This document shows, piece by piece, positions 18,668 through 26,694 of a DNA stretch of 64,000 nucleotides (its first letter is position 1; each line of letters opens with the position of its first letter). The stretch spans positions 1,984,001 through 2,048,000 of the forward strand of contig NZ_LT859959.1 of assembly GCF_900176205.1 (NCBI RefSeq), given 5' to 3'. The notes under the pieces are model-generated. The model was not told the DNA's origin and ran no database searches. It saw only the letters and a list, made by a program, of their open reading frames with translations. Position numbers and translations under genes: made by a program. The stretch is from Bradyrhizobium sp. ORS 285 (GTDB lineage: Bacteria; Pseudomonadota; Alphaproteobacteria; Rhizobiales; Xanthobacteraceae).

Positions 18668-20887
18668 GTGGCAAGCGATGTCGGGTCCCGCGCCTTTCAG
18701 AATGCGCGGTTGCAGAAGAAGCACCGCAAGCAGGCGGATGAGCTGATGCCGCGCGCCGTTGCCGCCTATCGCGCCGGCCGCGCGGCCGATGCACAGGCTG
18801 TCTGCGGTCAGATTCTGGCGCTGCTCCCGGAGCATTTCGATGCCTTGCATCTGCTCGGCGTGGTGGCGCTCGACAGCGGCCAACTCGAGCTCGCCGAGCA
18901 GGCCCTGACCAAGGCTGTCGAGATCGAGCCGCGTCACGCCGAAGCGCTGTCCAATCTCGGGCTCGCGCTGTTCAACCGCAAACGCTACGAGGAGGCGCGC
19001 AAGTGCCAGGAGCGCGCGGTTGCGCTGAAGCCCAATCTCGTCGTCGCGCTCACGGGGCTCGGCAACACGCTGATGCGCTTGGGCCTGCAGCAGGAGGCGA
19101 TCGCGGCGCATGACCGGGCGATCGCGCTGAAGCCGGACTACGCCGACGCCTATTGCAACCGCGGCATGGCGCTGCTGACGCTCAATCGCAATGCCGAGGC
19201 CAATCACAGCTTCGATCGCGCATTGTCGCTCACCCCGCGTCACATGGAGGCGATGTTCGGCAAGGGCCTCGCCTGCATCAATCTGCGCCATTCCGACGAC
19301 GCGCTCGCAGCCTTCGATGCTGCGCTCGCGATCAAGCCAAACGCTGCGCAGGTGCTGGCCCAGCGCGGCCGGCTGCATCAGCAGGCCGGACGTTTCGACA
19401 GAGCGATGCCCGATTTCCAGGCCGCGCTCGCGCTCGATCCGCGTCACGAGGCGGCGCTGCTCGGCTTCGCCCAGCTCAGCGCCATCAAGGACAACATCGC
19501 GCCGGCGATGGACGCCTGCCGCAAGGTGCTGGAGCAGAACCCGCATTCGGAGGTCGCCTGGACCTGGCTCGGCGAATGCTTCTGCAGACAGGGCGACCTG
19601 GCGACAGCCTTGCAGCATTTCGAGCGCGCGCTCGAGATCAAGCCGGATTTTGGTGATGCGGTCACTGCCAAGATCTTCCTGCTCGACTTCATGCCCGACA
19701 CTGACTTTGCCCAGCATCAGGCTGTCCGGCGCGAATGGTGGAGCAGGATCGGCGCCCAGATCGCGCGGCGGCCGACGCCGCTGCGCGACCGCGATCCGGA
19801 GCGGCGGCTCACCATCGGCTATGTCTCGTCCGACTTCCGGATGCATTCGGCAGCGCTGGTGTTCCTGCCGGTGCTGCGCCATCACGATCACGGCGCGTTC
19901 AAGGTCGTCTGCTATTCCTGCTCGCCGCTGCAGGACGGGATGACGGCGCAGTGCCGTGCCGCTGCCGACGTCTGGGTCGACGCCTGGCAGATGTCCGACG
20001 AGGAGCTCGCCGATCGTATCGAAGCCGATGAGGTCGATATCCTGGTCGATCTCTCCGGCCATTCTGCCGGCAACCGCCTGCCGGTGTTCGCCCGCAAGCC
20101 GGCGCCGATTCAGGTCACGGCCTGGGGCAGCGGCACCGGCACCGGCGTGCCGACGATGGACTACTTCTTCGCCGACCCCGTCACGGTGCCGGAGGCCGCG
20201 CGCCCGCTGTTTGCCGAGCAGGTCTACGATCTGCCGGCCGTGATCACCACCGATCCGCTGCAAGGATGGCAGCCGACGCCGCTGCCGATGCTGCGCAACG
20301 GCCACGTCACCTTCGGCGTCTTCAACCGCATCGACAAGATCTCCGAGCCCGCGCTCGCGCTGTGGGCGCGGCTGATGGCGGAGCTGCCGGACTCGCGGAT
20401 CGTGATCAAGAACGGCGCGCTCGATGCGCCCCTGCTGCGCGACGGCCTCGTCGCCCGCCTCGTGGCTCACGGCATTGCCGAGGAGCGCATCAGCTGCCTT
20501 GGCCTGTCGACGCGCGATCAGCACATCGCCGAGTTCGCCGCGATCGACATGTCGCTCGACCCGTTCCCGCAGAATGGCGGCGTCAGCACCTGGGAGTCGC
20601 TGCAGGCCGGCGTGCCCGTGATCTGCAAGCCGGGGCACAGCGCAGCGGCGCGGGCAGCAGCAGCCATCAACACCGCGGTGGGGCTGCCGGATTGGGCCGC
20701 TGAGGACGACGACGGCTACATCGCCATCGCCCTGAAGTATGCGCGCCAACCGAACGAGTTGGCGAAGCTGCGAGCGGAGCTGCCGGCCATGGTCGCGAGC
20801 TCCGCCGCCGGCAATGTCGAGACCTACACGCGCAAGGTGGAGGAGGGCTATCGCCTGTTCTGGCGCCGCCATTGCGCCTCCGTTTGA
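18668..20887 (+). CDS. TPR-repeat protein with O-GlcNAc-transferase-like (GT41) domain, copy 3
   Basis: The 739-residue third paralogue is placed at a GTG (18668), preceded by GGAG at 18657-18660 and giving the family N-terminus (GSRAFQNARLQKKHRKQA) at the same offset as the other copies. About nine TPR units are followed by GYVSSDFRMHSAA, FGVFNRIDKISE and DPFPQNGGVSTWESLQAG. In the donor-site region LFARKPAPIQVTAWG of copies 1 and 2, Phe-preceding Leu is Val here (VFARKPAPIQ); otherwise the catalytic residues are kept. All three copies therefore look active. It is convergent with the DUF1223 gene whose stop is at 20889, leaving only one base between. Confidence 0.85.
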   Translation: MASDVGSRAFQNARLQKKHRKQADELMPRAVAAYRAGRAADAQAVCGQILALLPEHFDALHLLGVVALDSGQLELAEQALTKAVEIEPRHAEALSNLGLALFNRKRYEEARKCQERAVALKPNLVVALTGLGNTLMRLGLQQEAIAAHDRAIALKPDYADAYCNRGMALLTLNRNAEANHSFDRALSLTPRHMEAMFGKGLACINLRHSDDALAAFDAALAIKPNAAQVLAQRGRLHQQAGRFDRAMPDFQAALALDPRHEAALLGFAQLSAIKDNIAPAMDACRKVLEQNPHSEVAWTWLGECFCRQGDLATALQHFERALEIKPDFGDAVTAKIFLLDFMPDTDFAQHQAVRREWWSRIGAQIARRPTPLRDRDPERRLTIGYVSSDFRMHSAALVFLPVLRHHDHGAFKVVCYSCSPLQDGMTAQCRAAADVWVDAWQMSDEELADRIEADEVDILVDLSGHSAGNRLPVFARKPAPIQVTAWGSGTGTGVPTMDYFFADPVTVPEAARPLFAEQVYDLPAVITTDPLQGWQPTPLPMLRNGHVTFGVFNRIDKISEPALALWARLMAELPDSRIVIKNGALDAPLLRDGLVARLVAHGIAEERISCLGLSTRDQHIAEFAAIDMSLDPFPQNGGVSTWESLQAGVPVICKPGHSAAARAAAAINTAVGLPDWAAEDDDGYIAIALKYARQPNELAKLRAELPAMVASSAAGNVETYTRKVEEGYRLFWRRHCASV

Positions 20888-20888
20888 G

Positions 20889-21602
20889 CTACAGGCGCGC
20901 GGCACCGACGATCCGTCCATCCGGTGCCTCGAGCAGCACGGCCGCATCCTCGCTCTCCGGCATCGGCTCGTTGAGCCGCAGCGCGGCGCCGCTCCAATCG
21001 CCGAGCGCGCGCACCGAGCGCACCACATTGAGCTCCTCCAGCGTGCGGCCGCCATTCTCGCCGCGACGGATCGCCGTCTCGTGCCGGCGGTCGAAGCCGA
21101 CCAGAACGATTCGTCCGCGCCCTTCGCCGCTGCCGATCTCCACGTCGAGCTTGTCGCCATTGCGTGCGAGCTTGACGCTGGCCGCGGTGGAGCTCGTCCT
21201 GCGGACGCGATCGATCGCCGGTCCGATCTCGGCTCTGTTGGAGCCGACATGGCTGGTCAGGCCGTCGACCACGATCTCCGGCGTGTAGGAGCCGTCGCCG
21301 AAGCGGCTGCCATAGCGGGCCTGGCGGTCGGTCGCGGCGGACAGCGAGAACGGATCCTTCCAGCCGAGGCGGTCCCAGTAGGTCACATGAAAGGCGAGCG
21401 GCAGCACGTCGCGTCCCTGGCGTACTAATTCGTTCAGATAGGCATTCGCAGGCGGGCACGACGAGCAGCCCTGCGAGGTGAACAGCTCGATGACGACGGG
21501 CCGCTTGACCTCCGCCGCGGCCGAGGGCGACCAGGGCGCGAATGAGGCGAGCAGGATGGCGAAGTGAGCAACGTGGCGTAGCGAGGCGTGGCGTAAGGAC
21601 AT
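20889..21602 (-). CDS. Secreted DUF1223 protein (thioredoxin-like fold)
   Basis: The 237-residue protein has an N-terminal signal peptide (about residues 1-30, ending near SPSAAAE). VVIELFTSQGCSSCPPANAYLNEL follows, in which a CxxC pair sits after a beta strand as in thioredoxin-like folds. Further DUF1223 landmarks are AFHVTYWDRLGWKDPFS and YTPEIVVDGL. The function of the family is unsettled, and a periplasmic redox role is only inferred. The start is the ATG at 21602 with GGAGA just upstream; the frame extends about 88 codons further but that part lacks family similarity. It is convergent with the last TPR-GT41 gene and divergent from the Gfo/Idh/MocA gene. Confidence 0.85.
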   Translation of the reverse strand: MSLRHASLRHVAHFAILLASFAPWSPSAAAEVKRPVVIELFTSQGCSSCPPANAYLNELVRQGRDVLPLAFHVTYWDRLGWKDPFSLSAATDRQARYGSRFGDGSYTPEIVVDGLTSHVGSNRAEIGPAIDRVRRTSSTAASVKLARNGDKLDVEIGSGEGRGRIVLVGFDRRHETAIRRGENGGRTLEELNVVRSVRALGDWSGAALRLNEPMPESEDAAVLLEAPDGRIVGAARL

Positions 21603-21945
21603 GGCGTTCTCCCGCGAGGTGGCATGACCTCCTTCGCAGGCCCGAGCCATCGCGTTACCGCCGCGCAGCCCCCACACGCAGGCGTGATGCGATCCCGCGC
21701 TCTGTCCACCGCCTGTCGCGATCGTTGAGCGGGCCGCGCGGCACACGCGAGGACGACCGCGCAGGCCCTTCAAAACGCTCCGTTTTTTCCCGGGCTCCGA
21801 TGTAACTTTCTGAATCAAATCGTGTCCTGAAAAAGGTTTCCGCGTTCGCCTCGCTTGAAGTGACATGCTAGGAGAGCTTCGACCGGCTGATTTGCAGTTC
21901 GTTAACTGTTATGGCCATTCCGTGACTTTGATGGGGTCGAGCGAC
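21603..21945. promoter_or_regulatory. Divergent intergenic region between DUF1223 and Gfo/Idh/MocA genes
   Basis: These 343 bases lie between two divergent starts and probably hold both promoters. AT content rises near 21780-21840 (TTTTTTCC, TTTCTGAATCAAATC). No -35/-10 pair could be assigned securely and no recognisable RNA motif was found. Confidence 0.4.
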
Positions 21946-22953
21946 ATGAGTTCCAAGGGGGCGGGCCACAAGGCCGAGCTGAGGCAGGCGCTGCGAGTCG
22001 GCGTGATCGGAGCCGGCGTGATGGGCAGCAACCATGCCCGCGTGCTCGCAGGCCTCCCCGATGTTCACCTCGTCGGCGTCGTCGATCCGCTGCCCGCGCA
22101 TCGCAGCCGTGTCACCGAACTCGCGAACTGCCCGACTTTCGAGAGCCTCGATCAGCTCGCCGCCGAAGGCGTCGATGCGGTAACGATCGCGGCGCCGACC
22201 CATCTGCATCACGAGCTCGCGCTGGCCTGCATCGCCCGCAAGGTGCATCTGCTCGTCGAGAAGCCGATTGCCTCCACGGTGGAGGAGGGCAGGGAGATCG
22301 TCGCGGCCGCGCATCGCGCCGGCGTCACCCTGATGATCGGCCATGTCGAGCGCTTCAATCCGGCGGTCGCCGCGATCAAGAAGGCGATCGCCGGCGAGGA
22401 CCTGCTGTCGATCGCCATCACCCGCGTCGGCCCGTTCCCGCCGCGCATGTCGAATGTCGGCGTCGTCATCGACCTCGCCGTGCACGACATCGACCTCATC
22501 CGCTGGTTCACCGAGTCTGACATCATCGAGGTGCAGCCGCAGCTGTCGAGCGCGGTGGCCGAGCGCGAGGACATCGCGCTGCTGCAATTCCGCACCGCCT
22601 CCGGCGTGCTCGCTCACATCAACACCAACTGGCTGACGCCGTTCAAAGCGCGCAACGTCACGGTGGCGACGCGCGGCAAGTACATCATGGGCGATCTGCT
22701 CACGCGCCAGGTCACCGAATGTTTCGGCTTCAAGCCGGACGGCAGCTACTCGATGCGGCATCTGCCCGTCGGCCATGATGAGCCGCTGCGCGCCGAGCTG
22801 ATCGCCTTCCTGCACGCGGTGCGCTCCGGCACGTCGCCTGCCGTCACCGGCGACGAGGGCGTCGCGAGCCTGGCGATCGCCACGCAGTGCCTGGAGACCT
22901 CCAGCCATCGCCCGGCCGAGGCCGCCACCAAGCGCCGCGCCGCTGCCGGTTAG
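21946..22953 (+). CDS. Gfo/Idh/MocA-family oxidoreductase, WbpB-like UDP-sugar 3-dehydrogenase candidate
   Basis: The protein is about 335 residues from the ATG at 21946; ATGs at 21931 and 21865 are in frame. The NAD-binding GVIGAGVMGSNHARVL is near the start, then VEKPIASTVEEG, which holds the family's EKP motif. IGHVERFNPAV and VIDLAVHDIDLIRW follow, containing the catalytic Asp-His region. A sugar aminotransferase gene follows 50 bp downstream, an arrangement seen for WbpB-WbpE. In that pathway UDP-GlcNAcA is oxidised at C3 and then aminated. Together with the 6-dehydrogenase at 10190 this would make a 2,3-diamino-uronic acid precursor. The acetyltransferase (WbpD) is not in the window. 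Confidence 0.8.
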   Translation: MSSKGAGHKAELRQALRVGVIGAGVMGSNHARVLAGLPDVHLVGVVDPLPAHRSRVTELANCPTFESLDQLAAEGVDAVTIAAPTHLHHELALACIARKVHLLVEKPIASTVEEGREIVAAAHRAGVTLMIGHVERFNPAVAAIKKAIAGEDLLSIAITRVGPFPPRMSNVGVVIDLAVHDIDLIRWFTESDIIEVQPQLSSAVAEREDIALLQFRTASGVLAHINTNWLTPFKARNVTVATRGKYIMGDLLTRQVTECFGFKPDGSYSMRHLPVGHDEPLRAELIAFLHAVRSGTSPAVTGDEGVASLAIATQCLETSSHRPAEAATKRRAAAG

Positions 22954-23003
22954 TCGCATCTCTGCTTCACCCATTTCCGCCTTTCGAAAAGTCGTCAGAG
23001 CTC

Positions 23004-24152
23004 ATGAACCAGCATTTGCGTCATCAGCCCATTCCGTTCATCGACACCGCCGCGCAGCGCCAGCGGCTCGGCAAGTCGCTCGATGACGCGGTCGCCCGCG
23101 TGCTCGCGCACTGCCAGTTTCTCGGCGGCCCCGAGATCATCCAGCTCGAGAAGGAGCTCGCCGAGTTCTGCGGCGCCAAATATGCCGTGAGCTGCTCCAG
23201 CGGCACCGATGCGCTGCTGATGGTGCTGATGGCGCAGGGCATCGGCCCGGGCGATGCGGTGCTGTGCCCGTCCTTCACCTTCTGCGCGACCGGCGAGTCG
23301 GTGGCGCTGACCGGCGCCACGCCCGTGTTCGTCGACGTGCTGGAGGACACCTTCAACATCGACCCGGCCTCGCTCCGCCGCGGCATCGCCACCGCGAAGC
23401 GGCTCGGCCTGAAGCCGAAGGCGGTGATTCCGGTCGACCTGTTCGGCCAGGCCGCCGATCACGATGCGATCGCCGCGATCGCCGCGGACGAGGGCATGTT
23501 CGTGCTCGACGACGCAGCCCAAGGCTTTGGCGCCAGCTACAAGGGCCGCCGCATCGGCACCTTCGGGCTTGCGACCGCGACCAGCTTCTATCCCGCCAAG
23601 CCGCTCGGCTGCTTCGGCGACGGCGGCGCCATCCTGACCGACGACGCCGGCCTGCTTGAGCGCCTGCGCAGCGTGCGCGCCCATGGCGGCGGCAGCGATA
23701 AATACGACAACGTCCGCCTCGGCCTCACGGCGCGCCTCGACACCATCCAGGCCGCGATCCTGATCGAGAAGCTCCGGATCTTCGAGGACGAGATCCGCGC
23801 GCGCAACGAGGTGGCGGAGCGCTACACCGCGGCGCTGGCCGACGTGGTGAAGGTGCCGCGCCTCGTCGAGGGCTGCACCTCGGTGTGGGCGCAATACACC
23901 ATCCGCCTGCCGCGCGGCGTCGACCGCGACACCTTCGCCGCCGCGCTGAAGGCGCAGGGCATCCCGACCGCGATCTACTATCCGAAGTCGATGCACCAGC
24001 AGACCGCCTACCGCATCTTCCCGAGCGCCGACGGCGGCCTGCCCGTCAGCGAGCAGCTCTCGTCGGATGTCATCAGCCTGCCGATGCACGCCTATCTGGA
24101 TGAGGCGACGCAGGCCCGCATCATCGACGTCGTGCGCGGCGCGCTGGCCTGA
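23004..24152 (+). CDS. DegT/DnrJ/EryC1-family sugar aminotransferase (WbpE-like)
   Basis: The 382-residue PLP enzyme begins at the ATG 23004, giving MNQHLRHQPIPFIDTAAQ, which fits family N-termini; the upstream in-frame extension overlaps the preceding gene and is rejected. Motifs include CSSGTDALLMVLMAQ (PLP phosphate loop), FVLDDAAQGFGASYKGRRIG (Asp that contacts the pyridine nitrogen) and SFYPAKPLGCFGDGG, with the Schiff-base Lys in YPAKPLG. The C-terminal AIYYPKSMHQQTAY is typical of WbpE/WlbC-type enzymes. It would aminate a 3-keto UDP-sugar made by the preceding dehydrogenase, with glutamate as donor. It ends the glycan locus; repeats begin 17 bp later. Confidence 0.88.
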   Translation: MNQHLRHQPIPFIDTAAQRQRLGKSLDDAVARVLAHCQFLGGPEIIQLEKELAEFCGAKYAVSCSSGTDALLMVLMAQGIGPGDAVLCPSFTFCATGESVALTGATPVFVDVLEDTFNIDPASLRRGIATAKRLGLKPKAVIPVDLFGQAADHDAIAAIAADEGMFVLDDAAQGFGASYKGRRIGTFGLATATSFYPAKPLGCFGDGGAILTDDAGLLERLRSVRAHGGGSDKYDNVRLGLTARLDTIQAAILIEKLRIFEDEIRARNEVAERYTAALADVVKVPRLVEGCTSVWAQYTIRLPRGVDRDTFAAALKAQGIPTAIYYPKSMHQQTAYRIFPSADGGLPVSEQLSSDVISLPMHAYLDEATQARIIDVVRGALA

Positions 24153-24168
24153 GGCCTCGCGCAGTCTG

Positions 24169-24305
24169 TAGGGTGGGCAAAGGCGCGCCCGCCTGAATGC
24201 TTGTTGCGCCGATCCATCGCGCGCCGTGCCCACCATTGCCACCGCCGACGCGGATGCGCGGTGGGCACGCAACCGCCCTGCGGGCGGCCGCTTTGCCCAC
24301 CCTAC
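24169..24305. repeat. 137-bp nested palindromic repeat, copy A
   Basis: The element starts GTAGGGTGGGCAA and ends CTTTGCCCACCCTAC, so its ends are inverted repeats. It also contains an inner pair (CGTGCCCACC / GGTGGGCACG). It is nearly identical to 24533-24670, differing by a one-base indel and two substitutions. A diverged relative lies at 54574-54710. The structure predicts a long cruciform or RNA hairpin. No gene is carried. Confidence 0.88.
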
Positions 24306-24410
24306 GGCCTATCAACAAACACCACCGTCGTCCCGGCGAACGCCATACCCCCAGGGAACGGTTTTGGCCCCGCTGGTCATTGGCCCTTTGCCCAACACAT
24401 CAGCCGCAGC

Positions 24411-24471
24411 GTATGGATCCCGGATCGGCGCCACGCCGCGCTTCGCGCGCCGTGGCTCGTCCGGGACGACA
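24411..24471. repeat. GTATGGATCCCGGATC short dispersed repeat, copy A
   Basis: The 61-bp stretch starts GTATGGATCCCGGATCGGCG and ends GTCCGGGACGACAGC. A related unit is at 25497-25559. The GGATCCCGGA / TCCGGGA pieces are imperfectly self-complementary. This type of intergenic repeat is common in Bradyrhizobium genomes. Confidence 0.7.
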
Positions 24472-24532
24472 GCTGTCGGTGAGGTGCGACCGCCTTTCAA
24501 GCTGACCACAGCGTTGGGTTGGTTACGGCAGC

Positions 24533-24670
24533 GTAGGGTGGGCAAAGGCGCGCCCGCCTGAATGCTTGTTGCGCCGATCCATCGCGCGCCGTGCCCACCA
24601 TTGTCACCGCCGACGCGGATGCGCGGTGGGCACGCGACCGCCCTGCGGGCGGCCGCTTTGCCCACCCTAC
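24533..24670. repeat. 138-bp nested palindromic repeat, copy B
   Basis: The element starts GTAGGGTGGGCAAAG and ends CTTTGCCCACCCTAC, a perfect 15-bp terminal inverted repeat, with an inner CGTGCCCACC / GGTGGGCACG pair. It is a near-identical direct repeat of copy A, 364 bp away. The closeness of the two copies implies recent duplication or ongoing gene conversion. Confidence 0.9.
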
Positions 24671-24788
24671 GGCCGAGCGGGGCGCATTCCGATTTACATC
24701 TCAAACAGCGATCGACACAGGGGCGCGATCTCGCGGCACATCATGCCCGAGGCCTGCGATCAGTTCACCCTCGCAAATAGTGCAGAGG

Positions 24789-24891
24789 GCGCAGGGAATG
24801 CGGGGTGAAGGCCTCACCCATGGCCCGCCTGCTGAAAAAATGCAGGCGGCAGGTACCACAGGTTCAGCCGACATTCCGGCATTCCCTGCGC
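24789..24891. repeat. 103-bp nested inverted repeat
   Basis: Outer 13-bp arms GCGCAGGGAATGC (24789-24801) and GCATTCCCTGCGC (24879-24891) are perfect complements. An inner 8-bp pair CCGCCTGC (24825-24832) / GCAGGCGG (24842-24849) surrounds TGAAAAAAT. It is a different family from the 137-bp element. Confidence 0.75.
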
Positions 24892-25257
24892 GATGGGCTT
24901 CCGGCTGCTTCGCGATCTCCCCGGTGCACCGGCTATTTGGCCACCGTATCGCGACAACGTGCTTCGCACGCCATCGCGGACCTCAGCGTCGGGAGGCCAG
25001 GACCACGCGACTTGACCGTCCGTGAGCGCTCGTTCGTCCGCACGCCACGAGGACATGCTGCGAGCTCCCACGGCCATCGCATCCCCGCCTCGCGTGTCGT
25101 GACGATCGCGCGCAACGCCCCTTCTGCTTGAGGCGGGATGCGGCGAGATAATCATGATTTCCGAAAAATAGCAAGTAGATTATTTTTATCGGAATCTGAC
25201 GACAGCGCGCTCAGGGCGCGTCCCGCGGCTTGGACCCACCCGAAGGAGGGGCATGGC

Positions 25258-25422
25258 GTAGGGCGGATTAGCGGAGCGTAATCCGCCATGGTGGCCTTGT
25301 TGTACGCGCCAGATGCGTGGGGCGCCACGTCCGCGTACTTTCGTGACGATCTGAACGAAGGCGCGAGGACGACCGAAAGGGTTGTATCAGGCGCGGCGGA
25401 TTACGCTGCGCTAGTCCGCCCC
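25258..25422. repeat. 165-bp palindromic repeat with GCGGATTA arms
   Basis: The element begins GTAGGGCGGATTAGCGGAGC and ends CTGCGCTAGTCCGCCCC. Within it, GGCGGATTAGCGGAGCGTAA near the left end is imperfectly complementary to TTACGCTGCGCTAGTCCGCC near the right end. ATCCGCC and GGCGGAT also flank the centre. This is a familiar intergenic repeat type in Bradyrhizobium. Confidence 0.72.
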
Positions 25423-25496
25423 ACGGCTGCCCCAGGACCGCGTGATGATCGTAGCGGGCAGGCGGCCCGTTCCGCGCGCCCCATGGGCTGCACGGC

Positions 25497-25559
25497 GTAT
25501 GGATCCCGGATCTGCGCCCGCCGCCGCTTCGCGCCGGCAGGCTTGTCCGGGATGACAGC
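25497..25559. repeat. GTATGGATCCCGGATC short dispersed repeat, copy B
   Basis: It starts GTATGGATCCCGGATCTGCG and ends GCTTGTCCGGGATGACAG. TATGGATCCCGGATC is identical to copy A, while the inner part differs. It lies 156 bp before the next gene start. Confidence 0.7.
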
Positions 25560-25715
25560 GGAGTATGCGACATGCATCGCGCTTGCCATTCTGGCAGTAA
25601 CAGCGCGGCGGATAGCGTTGCTCTCATCGGCTCTCCCGCTCGGGAGAATGAGGAAAGAGTTGCGCGTATCAGCTGCCGATCCATAGTGTCGAAGAACGAT
25701 CGACCACAGGTGCTC

Positions 25716-26510
25716 ATGAACGTATTCCGATGTCACGTCCCTCTCGTCACGCTCGCGCTTCTTGTCCTCGCCGCGACGCCCGTTCGCGCGGTGACCACGC
25801 CCGTGCAATGCACGCTCGTTGTCGATGGGACCTCCTATATCGATGGTGTCTGCGAATTTACGCGTGACAACCGCGAGGGTTCGTTCTCGATCTACGGCGA
25901 CCAATATTGGGCGACGGTCGATGTCGGACGCGACGGCGGCGAGGCGTTCTGGAATGAAGCCGCCGGCGCGACCCATGCCCAGAGCCGGCTTGGCGAGGTC
26001 CGCCGGTCGGGCGGCTGCTGGCAGAATGCCCGCGCCCGCATCTGCGCGGTCGCGCTCCCGACGGCTCGTCGGGAGCAACTGCTCGCGCTCCGTCCCAAGG
26101 GGAGCAAGATCTCGCCTGAAAATGCAGACGACTGGTGTATCTCGACTCCGGACGCCCGGTTCGAACGTGGCGCCACCTTGGCGATGGACCGGTGCGATCA
26201 TTTCTGGGGTATCCGCCAGCGTGTCTTCCGCCTGCAGGGCGATGCGCTCGCCCTGGATGCACGGCCGGACCTGTGCATCGACGCGCGTACCGCGGCCGGC
26301 ACGCAGCAACCGACGCTCGTGATCGACGCCTGCGCTGATGTCCGCGTCCGCTGGGTCTACGATCGGACCGAGATGACCATCCGGTCGAACGATCTGTGTT
26401 GGAGTGTCCTCTGGCCCGACAACCGGACTTCAGCGGTCGTTCAGCCTGTTCCCTTGACCGCGGTCCGCTGCCAAAGGCATCCGGAGACCAGCCGATTCAA
26501 CATCGAGTAG
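25716..26510 (+). CDS. Secreted protein with ricin-B-like lectin features
   Basis: The 264-residue protein starts at ATG 25716 and has a signal peptide (about residues 1-25, ending PVRA). The first half has paired cysteines and an aromatic-rich segment (FSIYGDQYWATVDVG). The second half has DDWCISTPDARFERGATLAMDRCDHFWGIRQRVF and a later DLCIDARTA with VIDAC. This alternation of Cys pairs, a short acidic/hydrophobic phrase and W/Q positions resembles ricin B beta-trefoil subdomains, although classical QxW triplets are incomplete. I infer a secreted carbohydrate-binding protein, with moderate doubt. It stands alone, with repeats upstream and murJ downstream. Confidence 0.6.
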   Translation: MNVFRCHVPLVTLALLVLAATPVRAVTTPVQCTLVVDGTSYIDGVCEFTRDNREGSFSIYGDQYWATVDVGRDGGEAFWNEAAGATHAQSRLGEVRRSGGCWQNARARICAVALPTARREQLLALRPKGSKISPENADDWCISTPDARFERGATLAMDRCDHFWGIRQRVFRLQGDALALDARPDLCIDARTAAGTQQPTLVIDACADVRVRWVYDRTEMTIRSNDLCWSVLWPDNRTSAVVQPVPLTAVRCQRHPETSRFNIE

Positions 26511-26694
26511 GCGGAGCGCGAGGGCAAGCGGCGCATGGGCGATCGCCGCGCCGCGATAGCGTCTTCGATGCGATCCGACCTCTTCCCGCGAGCGGCGTGA
26601 GGCGACGGCAGCCTCGGCCACAACTTTGGCTTTGAGAAGGCGTCGTTTCCGTTCCCCGCTTCAAACTCCCGCGCCAATCCTCTACAAGCCCCCC

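Larger units (their letters stand above)
24306..25715. other. Gene-free, repeat-packed intergenic region
   Basis: No credible gene was found between the aminotransferase stop and the lectin-like protein start. Frames that span the repeats are created by the repeats themselves, for example the same ATGCTTGTTGCGCC start in two repeat copies. Repeat elements are listed separately. The stretch 24892-25257 holds no further structure I can support. Confidence 0.7.

Noticed and set aside
11871..21250. Very long minus-strand open frames opposite the TPR-GT41 array (11871-16454 and 16334-21250, up to about 1640 codons)
   Set aside because: They are mirror images of three genuine plus-strand genes in GC-rich DNA. 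Their translations are Arg/Asp/Gly-rich with repeated phrases that simply reflect the TPR repeats, and they lack domains and credible starts.
24197..24808. Several overlapping frames starting MLVAPIHRAPC or MPTIATADADA
   Set aside because: They start inside the 137/138-bp palindromic repeats and owe their similarity to each other to the repeat, not to coding selection.
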